Positions 46,927 to 58,300 of a stretch of 64,000 nt of DNA are shown here, piece by piece. Positions within the stretch are counted from its first letter, which is position 1, and each line of letters begins with the position of its first letter. This DNA comes from Rhododendron vialii. Its lineage: Eukaryota > Streptophyta > Magnoliopsida > Ericales > Ericaceae. The stretch spans positions 29,968,501-30,032,500 of the forward strand of contig NC_080568.1 in assembly GCF_030253575.1 (NCBI RefSeq). Reading direction: 5' to 3'. Made by a program: the position numbers and the translations under genes. The notes below the pieces were generated by a model. The model saw only the letters and a program-made list of their open reading frames with translations, had not been told where the DNA came from and did not search any database.

Positions 46927-47319
46927 ATGAGCCGGTTTTTTCTTCTTTTAGTCATCTTGACATTTCACCATGTTTATGCGAAAACTACTGTTCATGTTAT
47001 CAGTCTCGTTCCAAACCTACCGTCTCCATTGCGAGTTCGTTGTCAATCTGGAGATGATGATTTAGGCATGCACACCCTCTATGAAGGTCTAGGATTCAGC
47101 TGGTCTTTCCGACCAAACGTTTTTGGATCCACTCTTTTTTTCTGTCATTTTTATTGGGGTTCCAAAGACAGAAGTTTCGCTGTTTACGATCGAAGAATAG
47201 TAAGAAGATATTGTACTTCTCGTGATTCGGATTGCTTTTGGGAGGCTAGACCTGATGGTTTCTATATTAACAATCAATTGGAATTGCAGGGTTGGACCAA
47301 AATAAATGATTGGGCATAA
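46927..47319 (+). CDS. self-incompatibility S1-like protein (S-protein homologue)
   Basis: A single exon of 130 residues, the usual size for the plant SPH family. These are small secreted proteins related to the poppy stigma S determinant; most have unknown roles in reproduction or signalling. The N-terminus MSRFFLLLVILTFHHVYA is a clear signal peptide. The mature part shows the family's pattern: VHVISLVPN, LRVRCQSGDDDLG, LYEGLGFSWSFRPN, TLFFCHFYW, FAVYD, and paired Cys near the end (YCTSRDSDCFWEARPDGFYI). Four Cys are placed as expected (VRCQ, FFCH, YCTS, DCFW). No lesion is seen, and a TATA box precedes it. Neighbours are LINE debris and MITEs, so it stands alone. I am sure of the family, not of the role. 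Confidence 0.92.
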   Translation: MSRFFLLLVILTFHHVYAKTTVHVISLVPNLPSPLRVRCQSGDDDLGMHTLYEGLGFSWSFRPNVFGSTLFFCHFYWGSKDRSFAVYDRRIVRRYCTSRDSDCFWEARPDGFYINNQLELQGWTKINDWA

Positions 47320-47565
47320 TTATTATTATTATGCAAAAGGCTTGATTAATTGTCTCATGTTTGATTTACGTACCTAAATGCAGAACTACAACTATATAAT
47401 TCGTAAAAGTGTATCTTTAGAAGAACGCGAGTCGCATAAGAAGAAACGAGATATATTTGCCTCTTCTATTTTACTACTACTTTTTTCAATTTACTCTCGT
47501 AAAGATTTCTTAAGGCGTAGCTCTTTGTGAAAACCAACGTGAATGCCATGCACATACACGAATCA

Positions 47566-47803
47566 GGCCCTATTCCAGAAACCTTCTTAAAAAATAAGCA
47601 GTTTATTTCACATTTTCAAACTAAAAAATAATATAAATGAAAAATATTTTTTAAATTTTTTTGCACAATTTAAAAAATCTCAATGAGATCTATCAAACAA
47701 GATTCATATTGATAGAAAAATTATTTGCATAAGCACATGATTTTTGAGCTTGAAATTACCTTCTTAAAAAATAAGTACTTATTTTGAGTTCAGGAACGGG
47801 GCC
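47566..47803. mobile_element. MITE, GGCCCYRTTCC family, TCA duplication
   Basis: GGCCCTATTCCAGAAACCTT and TGAGTTCAGGAACGGGGCC are inverted ends. TCA flanks both sides. Inner arms pair (CTTCTTAAAAAATAAGCAG with ACCTTCTTAAAAAATAAGTA in internal-repeat fashion). 47320-47565 and 47804-48025 show no gene. Confidence 0.7.
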
Positions 47804-48639
47804 TCAGTGATTCAGGAAAACGTATGACGGGATTTATGAAGAAGATTTTAATCAAGCGATTTGAATCAGAGCTCCTTCGGGATTTTTCAGGTTAATACAA
47901 TCCTCGTTATTACTTCTTTCAATCTGTGCTCGAGCTAATAAATTGCACGATATTTAGGATCGATGATGGATTGATTTGTGTTTCAATCATTGGTACGGTA
48001 CAAAAATAAAATAAAATTAGGACTTTATCTTATTTGAGTATTTGAGTTTATTGCGCGTGGGGATGTTTTGTTTTCAGAAATTGTTGTCATGGTTTGTTAG
48101 TTGAGGCCTGGTATAGTACATGAAAAAGAATACATGCAATAGTCCGGGAAAGAATCCTCATCGGTCTAGATTCACTCTTTCCTGGACAGTTTCATGTAGT
48201 GGCGGAGTCAGGATTAGAACTCCGAAAGGGCCGGCTTAATAAACATATATTTTTTATCGGAACGTATACTTATTACTATATCACAAGGTTTTTGCTTTCT
48301 AATACATTACATTAATTTCTACATTGAAATGATTCTACCTAATGATGTTAAAGTAGACCAATCATTGTTTTTTTTTAGGCTATTTCAACCGCGCGTCACG
48401 TGCTTATTTTTTATTTGTGAAAAAAATTGAAAAATGAGAATATAAAATAACCAATTTTTTAATCAAATCAAACCAAAATTATTGAGATTATAAATAGCTA
48501 TATGCGAATAATTACGAATAATATTCAAAATCAAGTATATACAAAATAAAAATTTTAAAACTTAAATGCTCGGAGGGTCAGGGTCAGGCCCCCCTGGCCC
48601 AACATAGCTCCGCCCTTGGTTTCATGTATCTTATCATTT

Positions 48640-48781
48640 GGAAATTGAATTCTACACTCCTTTTTTTGACATCTACACTTTTTTTTTGGATTTTAGTGTT
48701 GAAAGTGTATGTAATTTTTTTGTTAGAAGACAAAAAAAAGGAGTGTAAATATCAAAAAACGGAGTGTAGAATTCAATTTCC
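48640..48781. mobile_element. MITE, 142 bp, perfect 21-bp inverted ends
   Basis: GGAAATTGAATTCTACACTC(C) and (G)GAGTGTAGAATTCAATTTCC are exact reverse complements; the inner part also folds. The equivalent place in copy 1 (about 2652) reads straight through without it. Confidence 0.9.
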
Positions 48782-49493
48782 TGTTGTTAGTACGTTGAAA
48801 GTCTTCTTATTAAAGGAGGATATATACATGAACTAGATTTATGATCAAGGGATTGAAGCATGGATGACCCCTCTGGGTTGCACTTTCTGGGTAAATTGTC
48901 CATATGCATTTTGATGATTTTCTTTTTTTATATCTTGGCATTTGGATTTTTGGAATTTTTTTTTTTTGGTTATTGGTTTTCTGGAAAAGCGGACCAATTT
49001 GGACCGTATGCATCCCCTAACAACTATATGTGACTTGGTTGAACAATCCAATTTTCGAGGATGAAACTGGGGAAAAACCAAACCGTATTATATGATACAA
49101 GAAGTAAAAATTTTAAACCATGCCATTTTTTATGTTCAACTGAACTCGGGATGACCACGGGGGGTAAACATTCCAAACCTTAGGGCCATTGGGAACCATG
49201 TCCGGTCCTTACCTTTAAGGCTTTGGAATTAGTCAAGGTACTCGCAAGCTGGCCCGCAAATCCGGTTTTTAAAAAAAGAAAAAGAAAAAAAAACTTCAAA
49301 CATTCCCTCTCTCCCCTGTTTGTCATAAGTACACAAGCAAGCAAATAACCCTTAAATTTGCAGCAACATGAGTAAACATTCCCTCAACAGGATTTTTCCG
49401 AACACGATTTTTATTCGTGGGGTATTTACACTAATCCCCGGCAAAAATCTCCTTAATCCTCCAGTTCATGCAAGTTAAAGGAGATTTCAGTTC

Positions 49494-50059
49494 ATGCGAG
49501 GCAGCATGGATGTAGACGAGCAACACCGTGAAGCATCATCCGAAGAAATCTTAGAAAGTTTCATTGCCCAAAATGAACCAGAAAAGATCACGAAAAAAAC
49601 ATCCGAATTGCCCAAAGAATGGGAAGAATTGCCGAGTCTTGATGCCAGAGATGGATCAATGGAGATCTTACAAAGGCTTCCGAGCCTTGGGAGGTGGATA
49701 TCAATGGGGGCCGAAGCAAAATAAGTACTTATCCTCCTAGCAATACAGGACAGTCACCTGGTCTTGACACAAAAGGCAGTGATGCAAATTTGAAATCCAA
49801 ACCAAATGCTACAAGAGTAGACAAGGTGGTGACTAGTCGTTATAGGGGAGCGAGAAAGAGGCCGTGGGGAAAATACACGGCAGAGATACGAGATTCAACA
49901 AGGAAAAGAGCTCGGATTTGGTTAGGGACTTTTGAAACAGCTAAAGAAGCTGCTTTGGCTTATGACAAGGCTGCAATAAGAATTAGAGGCACCAAGGCAT
50001 ATCTCAACTTTCCACTTGAGACCATTGCTTGCTCAAGAAATGACGAAATAATGATTTGA
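49494..50059 (+). pseudogene. ERF/AP2 transcription factor, copy 2, linker frameshift
   Basis: The N-terminal frame (from ATG 49494 or 49506: MDVDEQHREASSEEILESFI) is open through [16 protein letters not shown] to SMGAEAK and then stops. About 19 bases present in copy 1 (near 3787) are missing here, so the rest lies in another frame. That second frame (open from an ATG at 49694 to TGA 50059) holds a full AP2 domain: [40 protein letters not shown] and [16 protein letters not shown], the WLG element and the amphipathic helix are all present. A 121-residue AP2-only protein could in principle be made from the inner ATG, so this copy may retain DNA binding while the full-length gene is broken. Confidence 0.82.
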
Positions 50060-50329
50060 ATCGTTCATATCAACAAAATCCCACAGAGCGATTCCTCTGC
50101 TTACCCATTCAGTGAGCATGCGAAAACACTTTGAATCCTCAAAAACAGGTCTCCGGAGAGTGTGAAGAAACTATGGGCTTGGTTCTGACTAGATACCCTG
50201 ATACCCGTATAAGAGAAATAAACCTCATCAGAAAGCCATCCAAGAAGAAAAAAGGCAGCAAATTTGCAGTGTTGTTTAAGGGAAGACTTTGCAGCAAAGG
50301 TAATAGGTTAAACCTTAGTTGCAGGAACC

Positions 50330-50950
50330 TTCAACTATGCCCACGTTTCTTCGACGGAAACGCGTTTCTGCGTTCCCGTCGAAGGAAACTCCAAGAAACC
50401 CGTCCCAATGACGACGGGAACTCGTTCCTTACCTATATGGGAACTTACACCCAAAAAACGGTTGAGAGACTTACGATTCAAGTTGCAATTGGTACCTTTA
50501 AAGTTGTTTTGATCTTGTTAGTGAGCACATCTGATATTAACCTTCTAGAGTCATATTAATGCCCTTAATTTTTACGCCTACTTAATATGCACAAAGAGCT
50601 CTATTGTGTAATCATGTGCTACAATAAAAATATTGAAATGTAACTAGAAACTTATAATTTAAATAGTAATATTTTATGTGGTAGAATAATATTTTTTTAT
50701 TGACATTTAACAATATAAAATTTCAAAATATATTTATAATTTTAATAATTTTTCCTAACCGCTCCTAATGGCGCTTTCACACTTCTGTGATCATCCGCTC
50801 CCCCGTCCCCGTCCCCGCTCCCGCTTCGTGTAACTAAGGGTTAAACATGATCAAACTGAACAAGTGTCAGAGACGGCTGTGTCACTTTAAGGCATAATTT
50901 ATGACGCTCCAATTGCCCTACCATTATCGTAACAAGCCAGAAAGGCTTGT
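50330..50950. other. gene-free stretch with CG-rich inverted phrases
   Basis: TTCGACGGAAACGCGTTTCTGC and GTTCCCGTCGAAGG form a short inverted pair. At 50790-50826 GTCCCCGTCCCCGCTCCCGC stands out by composition. It could be a decayed transposon; I cannot define it. Confidence 0.35.
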
Positions 50951-50952
50951 AA

Positions 50953-51735
50953 GGCCATCCACAGTGGTATAATCAAAAAAGGATAACCAAAAGTTGACAC
51001 ATCAGCTTTTGATTATTCACTCAAGAGGTTGCTAAGCTTAACAATGTTAAGCTTCACTATGGTCACTTCTAGTCCATAATCAAAATATGGGGTCCACTAC
51101 AATTTCATTCTCTCTCCCCCCCTGTTTTCCGTCATTCACTTCCCTCAATTTACGTTTTTTATGAGTTAAAATATATCGATTCCCTTTCTTAATTTTAAAA
51201 AAAAAATCGGTGACTTCCTTGGCTCCTATTATGATTTTTTTTCTTTTTTCTTTTTTTCCGGGAGTGGGTAGTAGAAACAGGAAAGAAGAGTGAAACACCT
51301 TAATCCGGCGACGATGGATTGAATTGTAGATGATCGAGAGATATGAGTTTCACTTTTGGAGGAAAAGAAAGAGAAATAATTTGTTGGCGAAGTGAAAAAG
51401 ATATAAAGTAGCGAAAAAGCTTGGCTACATAAAATTTTTATTCTTCAATTTTATTTTTTTAACCAAAAAAAAAAAAAGAGTGTGCGAAGAAGGAAAGAAG
51501 AAAATACTAGTTGAAACACATGTATACAAATTTTGGAACTAGTTAACTTATGTGGTGTAGGATCCACAAATTTTGATTATTAAAAAAGGTTGTTAGTTTT
51601 GATTATCCAAAGCTCAAAATTTGATTATTTCTAAGGATGTTGTTAAGTTTGATTGTACCATTGTGAGTAATCTTTTGCACCAACATTGTTAACTTTAAAA
51701 ACAATTGACATTTGATTATACCACTGTGGATGACC
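50953..51735. mobile_element. PIF/Harbinger-type non-autonomous element, TAA duplication
   Basis: The ends GGCCATCCACAGTGGTATAA and TTATACCACTGTGGATGACC pair. TAA lies on both sides (50950-50952 and 51736-51738). The 783-bp body has no transposase frame. Tandem sub-phrases (AAGTTTGATTGTACC..., TTGATTATACCACTGTGG) lie near the right end. Confidence 0.87.
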
Positions 51736-51739
51736 TAAC

Positions 51740-52348
51740 AAAAGAATCATCCACAACGTTAGACATGATTTAAGCAACAAACAACTCACACTGTAGAGAG
51801 AAAAACTCCAAAGAAAATGCATCAAAGATTAGTTGCAAGAAAAACAAGCAAGTCCTACTAATTAATCACGCACAAAAACCAAGCAATTTATTTACGGTGC
51901 TAAAATCCACCACCTTCGCAACTTTGTTTACCCTATTGACATCCCATATGAAATAGCTCCAGGTCAGACAAAGAAATGATCCCCTTTCACCTTTCGCTCC
52001 TCCTTTCGAGTCAAGTACCGGCTTTTTTTCCTTATTTCTCTTCCCTGGTGATTTTTTGCCCCACGCAACCTGTGGAGCCCCCGAGGCTTCACCCTTCACA
52101 TGGGGTGAGGCAAAAAATGCAGCAATTTGAATCTCTCCTATCTCAAAGCCGTCTAGTATTGCAACACCAAAGTCCGCAGACAAACAGTCACCAAATTGAA
52201 ATAACAAAAATTGGGTTAAGCCAAATTAAATGAAGAAATGGTATACTCGCAAGCTATCTGCCCATTTCAAACAACTAAATTGATTTCATTCTCAATAGCA
52301 CGTTGATGCTCCTCAAGCAGGCTGAACATCCAAAATGCTATAAATTAA
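51740..52348. other. gene-poor stretch with an unassigned minus-strand frame
   Basis: A 113-codon minus frame (52207 to 51866) is open and has GVAILDGFEIGEIQIAAFFA and a Lys-rich part. I recognise no family and would not call it a gene. Confidence 0.35.
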
Positions 52349-52720
52349 GGGCCCGTTTGGATGGGATATTGTGAAGGGGGATTGTGATTTTTTCCATTTT
52401 AGTCTGTGGATCCAGCCTTAAGACCTCATCTGGGAAGTAAAATGGAGGGGGTATTAGCTAAGCCTCGGATTATATTGTACCCTCTAATATCTCGAAGGGG
52501 AGGTTCTGGGGTGTTATTACATAATACCCTAGATAATACCCCATCTCTCTTCCATTTCAACTACAAAACAACTTTATCCCCCTATTTTATCCCTTATCTA
52601 AACCAAGTACTATTTAATCCCCCGTCACGTAGGTCCATCCTTCTTACATAATACTCCATACTATCTTATCTCCCTTCATAACTAATACCCACAATCCTTA
52701 TCCGGCATCCAAACGGGTCC
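52349..52720. mobile_element. MITE, GGGCCCGTTTGGATG family, TAA duplication
   Basis: GGGCCCGTTTGGATG pairs with CATCCAAACGGGTCC, and TAA flanks both sides (52346-52348 and 52721-52723). Length 372 bp, no coding. This is a Tourist-like arrangement. Confidence 0.88.
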
Positions 52721-53146
52721 TAAGAGCAATCAAAGAGGAACAAAAAGGAAAGCATCCAAGCTTATGCCGTAAAATAAGCAGTCATGTATTCCTAAAAAAT
52801 ATTTGGATACCGGCTAAAAATATCAAAACAACGGAGGTAATAAGTGGAGGGAGAAATGAAAGTAATGATTGAAAATATAGGTAATGAGTGGATTTGGGTT
52901 TGAAATTTTTTTTCTAAATTTTCCAAACCCACAACCGAAAAGGGCAAAAGTGTTTTTGGAGTAGAGTGTGGTGCATGCCTTGGCTAAAGGAGGCCACCTT
53001 CCTTTTATAGGCACCTAGCGAGAGTTCTAAAACATACTCTAGAAAATTCCCACCTCCGAAGCCAACTGGGTTGATTATTTCTACTGTCTTCTCTCATCTA
53101 CTGGCTATTGTTGATATAATAAGGGCTCAGCCTCAGCACAACGAGA

Positions 53147-53353
53147 GATTTTTCAGTGCCGAACGGATATATCTCATGTGGTATCTGTTCGGTGCATCCG
53201 AGCCGTCTGATACACTTTTGAATGGCTTGGATTGAAACCCTCTCACCCCAACACTTTTTTTCTCTCCAAATCTAAGCCGTTCAAAAACAAAATGGACAAC
53301 TCGGAAGCGCAAGCGGGCACCACGTGGTACCCGCTCGGCACCGAAAAATTTTC
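53147..53353. mobile_element. MITE with GTGCCGAAC/GCTCGGCACC inverted ends
   Basis: TTTTTCAGTGCCGAACGGAT pairs with CCCGCTCGGCACCGAAAAAT, and the inner CCGAGCCGT region is also self-complementary in part. 52724-53146 and 53354-53990 hold no gene; a poly-A run lies at 53550-53568. Confidence 0.7.
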
Positions 53354-53999
53354 CCAGCACAACATTCACCTGGCCATTCATTCTAAATTCAGTTGTCATT
53401 TTGACTTTAGTTGACTCCAACATTTTGGCTCAAACACACTTCATATACCTTCTAAGTTCCTAAAGCATTTTATTCAGCCTCGGTAAATTTTGAACCAAAT
53501 TAATTCTAAATTTTTTTTTCCTACTTTAGCTAGTCACTTTTTCAATATAAAAAAAAAAAAAAAAAAAACAGAATCAGACTCTCTATTCTGTATATTAAAC
53601 TATTCCTTTTTTCTACTTCTACTTTTTATTTTTTAAAGCTATTCTTGTTTGCGCATGAAAAGCTTGATTTTTGTGATTTTTGCGTGGCCAATTATGGGTT
53701 CTACATAGCTGATTCAACCCGTAAGTCAATCTTAATATATTTTGTTATGGGTTCCTGAAAAAAATTAGCTCAATCCAATATCGGTAAGGAATGTTCCAAA
53801 ACCCTCGCATTTTTACAATTCAAGTTTTACATTTTCTAAGTCTGAAGGTGTGAATCATTAAAGAAAGTACTACATCCATTGAATATTGGCAAGTTCCTAG
53901 TTGAACCCTACATTGGTCAAAATTATGATGGTCCATTCTCTCAAGGCAAATATGATCGATTTAGAACATCCAATTGTTACGGATGTTTGATTATATAAA

Positions 54000-54225
54000 G
54001 GGGTGGCTATTTGCAACCCTTTATTTTTTCCATTAGCCCACTTCCTTCATTTACTCCATATAACTCATTAATTTCCTTTTATTTACTCCATATAACCTAT
54101 TAATTTTCCCAAATATTCCTATTATACCCCTCTCCTCACAAAACACCAAATCTCCATAGCCACCGCCACCAAAGCTACGAACACCGCCCTACCACCGCCA
54201 CTCCCTCCCCTCCTCTCTTCAAGGT

Positions 54226-54273
<48 letters not shown>

Positions 54274-54754
54274 ACGAAACCCACTTGAGAGCCGATCAAG
54301 CACTGTGTTTTTTTCGATACAGAATTTTCAATTTTTTGAACCAGATTTTCGGTGTTTCAGGTCCGAAAAAATGTAATGTTTTTGACATTTGAATACCGTA
54401 ATATTTAAATAATTTCAACAGTTAGTTATTGAAATGTTTATATATTTTCGGTAGTCAATTACTGAAATGTATATATATAGGACTTTTCTAATCTTCAGTA
54501 ATATAATATTGTCAAATAAATTTTTGGTAACCTAATACCGAAGTATATACCAGAATTCGATAGTTAATTACCAAATTATATATGTATTTTCAACAGTTAG
54601 TTACTGAAATATATATATGTTTTCGACAGTTAGTTACCAAAGTATATACCAAAAGGGTAAGTAGGACATTTTGCATTATGGGCTCATGTTGTAATTATTT
54701 GAAAATTTTTAATGGACTAATGGAGAAAATAATAAGTTGCGAATAGTCGCCCTG
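54000..54754. mobile_element. hAT-type non-autonomous element, 8-bp duplication
   Basis: The ends GGGGTGGCTATTTGCAAC and GTTGCGAATAGTCGCCCTG are inverted repeats; pairing continues inward (TTTTTTCCATTAGCCCA with TGGACTAATGGAGAAAA). TATATAAA occurs on both sides (53992-53999 and 54755-54762). Inside are a CT microsatellite (54223-54270) and GTTAGTTA-type tandem phrases (54405-54655). No transposase. Confidence 0.88.
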
Positions 54755-55340
54755 TATATAAATTTTCCACGAATGATTAATTACAAATCTAGGCCTGCAA
54801 GCAAGAAAGAATGACGTAAACTAGAGTAACAAGCTCCACAGATAATTTTTAAAAGATAAAAAAAGTCATGCCTTTTCAACCTCATTTTGAAAGCTAAACT
54901 GCCTAAACAAGCTTCGGAAATCATTCAAGCATAGTGGTTTTTTTTTAACATAACAAAGCGATTGATCCTGATTGGCATCTCGCGATTAGAATTTAAAAAA
55001 TGCTAGGAACACAATATCAAATACAACGTCTCTCATATACATGTGGATCACATACGTAATAGTATGTGCAGGCCTCATATGTATGTGAGAGATTGTATTT
55101 GATATTATGCATGTAACACTTTTATTAGAATTTTAACATGGTGAATAAGAGAAGCCTGGTTCTTTTATGATGTCTACTTTGAGGCCATTGCAACGATGAA
55201 AGAGTTGTGAGAAAGGGCAATTCAGCAATTTACCGGAGTATGAGAAACTTTTGCGAAGGTTAACGCAAAAACAAGGGTGCAAATGCAAAAACAAGTTCTA
55301 GAGTCCAGGCTGCTTGTGTACTAGCGTTCGTATCGAGAGG

Positions 55341-55366
55341 AAGAGAGAGAGAGAGAGAGAGAGAGA
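55341..55366 (+). promoter_or_regulatory. (GA)n tract in the 5' leader
   Basis: A GA repeat runs directly into the ATG of the membrane zinc-finger gene, so it is 5' UTR. GAGA tracts near starts are common in plants and can bind BPC-type factors; that role here is inference. 54763-55340 has no gene. Confidence 0.6.
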
Positions 55367-58300
55367 TGGTAAAATGGCTTCTCTTTCTGATGCTTTCCCT
55401 GCAAGGGACGATTGGAGTCTTCTCAACTTCTTCACATCTGACACAGGAAAATCAGGTCGCTCTTTCTATGTACTTATGTGTGTTATTGTATGTACGTATC
55501 CGTATTCATTCTTATACTATTATCGTTGCTTTTTGTCTTAATTAACTTTTCAAAATACAAGTCTACTGAAGGATAAAATGAAATGGGTGATGGGTATTAT
55601 CACTTATCAAGTGAATTAGAGATGGGATTTGTAAAGAATTGAAATTTAGTTCGTAATGCCTACAAGTGTGCTACCCAGTGAAATATGAAGTACCCCCTCC
55701 GTTCCCATTTGTTGGTCCATTTAAGGGAATTGAAGAAACATCATCTTTGCAATTGCCATATTTTGATTTTCTCTCGTTACCAATTAAGTTTTTAAGAACA
55801 TCATTACTTCTGTGCTCTGAAAATCATTTTGGAACAACAAAAGGTGCCAAAAAAGACCAATGACGGAGTCTACTGATTTATTTTGAGATTTCTCAACCCA
55901 TAATCTTATTTACTGTTTGTTTGCTAAGAAAACTGGGAAAATTAGTGGAAAGTAGATGTAGAATTCTGTACTTTGCGGTCATGCTTGATTGAAGGAACTA
56001 ATATCGATGGAATAAGTAATCCCACCGGATAGGAAGGAGATTGTCATTACCCCATCCTAAAGTATCGTATCTTATATTTTGGAGGATCAGTTGTCCAAGG
56101 GCAAGGGATATGTAATTGGAGTCCGCTGCCAGACTCCAACAAGATTTGTAGTCCAATCCATCTTCAGCCAATTAAATGAGAGCGATTGATCCAATATAAA
56201 ATATGAAATATTTTTAGGCCTTAGAAATGTTTTTGCCATGCAAATGAGGAATTAGCTCTCACTCAGTCGAGCATGTGGTTTAATTTTTCCTAGCTTTTGA
56301 GCCGCACCCATGTGGTTTAATTAGCTCTCACTCAGTCACTTGTCCCCTGGAATAGGATTCCTGACTTCAACGTTCTCCTAGTCTTTCAATCTTTTTGCAA
56401 ATCTTTTCAATATAGATAATGTCTAATTTAGTTGTAAACTTCCCTTGTTGGTCTTCGACTCTTCGCTTTTTGGTGAACCTTTTCATCCACCACGGTCCTT
56501 TTCTTAATCTTGGCTGTATCTATGTTGACTGATGTCCATGATTTGTGGTTATTAACTTATTAAGGATCAGATAATGACACCCTGACTCCCCGAGTGACAG
56601 AAAACACTCGGGTGTCAATATGTGAACATTGCACCTAGTATATGAAGTATGAAGTATTTTGTTGTTTTAACCTGATAAAGACAAGTTGCTTTTGCTGCAG
56701 GACACAGAGGAGTACGCCGCTGAAAGGTAAATTACCATCCTTGGATTAGAGTCATTAGACTAACATCTTATGGTCACCATATTGCTTATGAATAAGGTTT
56801 ACTCCTAGCTGCTAGAAATCGGCACATTCATACTTGATTATGCTGTCTATTATATCAGTCTTCCTAAATGTAGGCAACTGATCTAGCTAAAAAATGGTAT
56901 TTAGAACACTTAAGCAGGAAGACCAGCATACTCATGAAGTTCATTGTTCTAGAGAAAGAAGTAGAGCAGCTTGGGAAATTATTGAGGAGGTACTATAAAA
57001 TAAAGAGATTTTTCCTTAAAATGTAGTGCTTCGTGAATTGGCTTGTTTTGATTAATTAACATCGAGAACGGCTACGTTTACATTTTCATTGCAGTATTTG
57101 ATGCCTTTTGTCGAACAAGAAAAGTATCAGATCTCGAGGAAGTGTGGACTTCATCCTGAGAATGATATCTTTAGAGATCAAGAGGAGAACAAGATCCATG
57201 TGGATATTAATGAATGGCGGTGTGGATACTGTAGGAAAATCTTCAGAGGAGAGAAATTTCTTGATCAACATTTTGACAACAGACACTACAATCTCCTAAA
57301 TGTTGTATGTGGACCCTGTTTCCTTGTCCTTGTTGATCATACTAAATACTTTTTTTTTTAGTTGCAGCTCGTTCACTTTGTTATGTTATGAGGGAGCACT
57401 TCTCGTCTTCTACCGTATTGTTTCATTCTTTTTGTTGTTGTTTTGTAGTTTGTTTTATTATAAGAGGCACTCACACTTTTAAGAAGGTTTTGTGTCCTGC
57501 CAGAGACTGTGTTGGACACAGACACGATACAGCTCATGGGACACTCCCTCATCCTGTTAGTCCCTCATCATACGAACAATATGTTTATAGAAAGGTCGCA
57601 CTAGATTTTGTGTTTTGTTTCTTCATAAGTTAGACGACGTGTGTGACTTAAGATGTATGAATGTGTGGAATTATATTCTCTTGGTAGTTAGTTTTGAAGG
57701 AATTTGGGGGTGGTATTTAAGTTATGAAATAGATTATTTTTTAAGTTTCATTGTAATGATGTTGCACTTTTATATTTATTTTCAAAATTCCATAAACCCA
57801 ACTGTGAGATATATTACTTACCCATAGCACATCATGTGCTGCATTTGTGGAATCTTCATGTTTGCATGTCTGTGTCATTTCCGAGTTTTGTTGCCTATCA
57901 AAACAGAATGAATATACCTTCCTAATCATGAAAAACGATTAGTCATTGTTTTTCATAGTTATGTGTTTCAATGTTTTGTGTAAAAAAGTGCATTTATCAT
58001 GTACATGGGATTTTTCCCTTAACACAAAGTCTCGTTCCTGATTGAACAATCATATAAAGAGTCTCGTTACATAGCTGGAAGCCTGGAATGTTGTTTCTTT
58101 ATGTAAATAGCTGGAATGTTGTTTCTTTAGGGGAGCCAAAAAAATTGCTCTGTGTCTTAATATGAAGCATCTCCTTTACCATACCATTCTCATTACATGT
58201 TCCTGTAACCTTTGACACTGTGGGCTTCTTTTTTCTAATTGGTTTATTGCTTATGGGGATATTACGTAAACTCTAATGAACTTTGCTTCTGCCAAGTAAT

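Larger units (their letters stand above)
48026..50195 (+). repeat. segmental duplication, copy 2 (contains ERF copy 2)
   Basis: Collinear with 2045-4290 in the same orientation; see that entry. It differs by the 142-bp MITE at 48640 and by lacking about 200 bp before the gene. Confidence 0.9.

Noticed and set aside
51866-52207. 113-codon minus frame
   Set aside because: No recognised domain, no clear start context, and it lies between MITEs; not called as a gene.
56701-56726. Possible small exon (DTEEYAAER) of the membrane finger gene
   Set aside because: Its 26 bp break the frame between exon 1 and the next exon, while direct joining keeps it. It may be an alternative exon.
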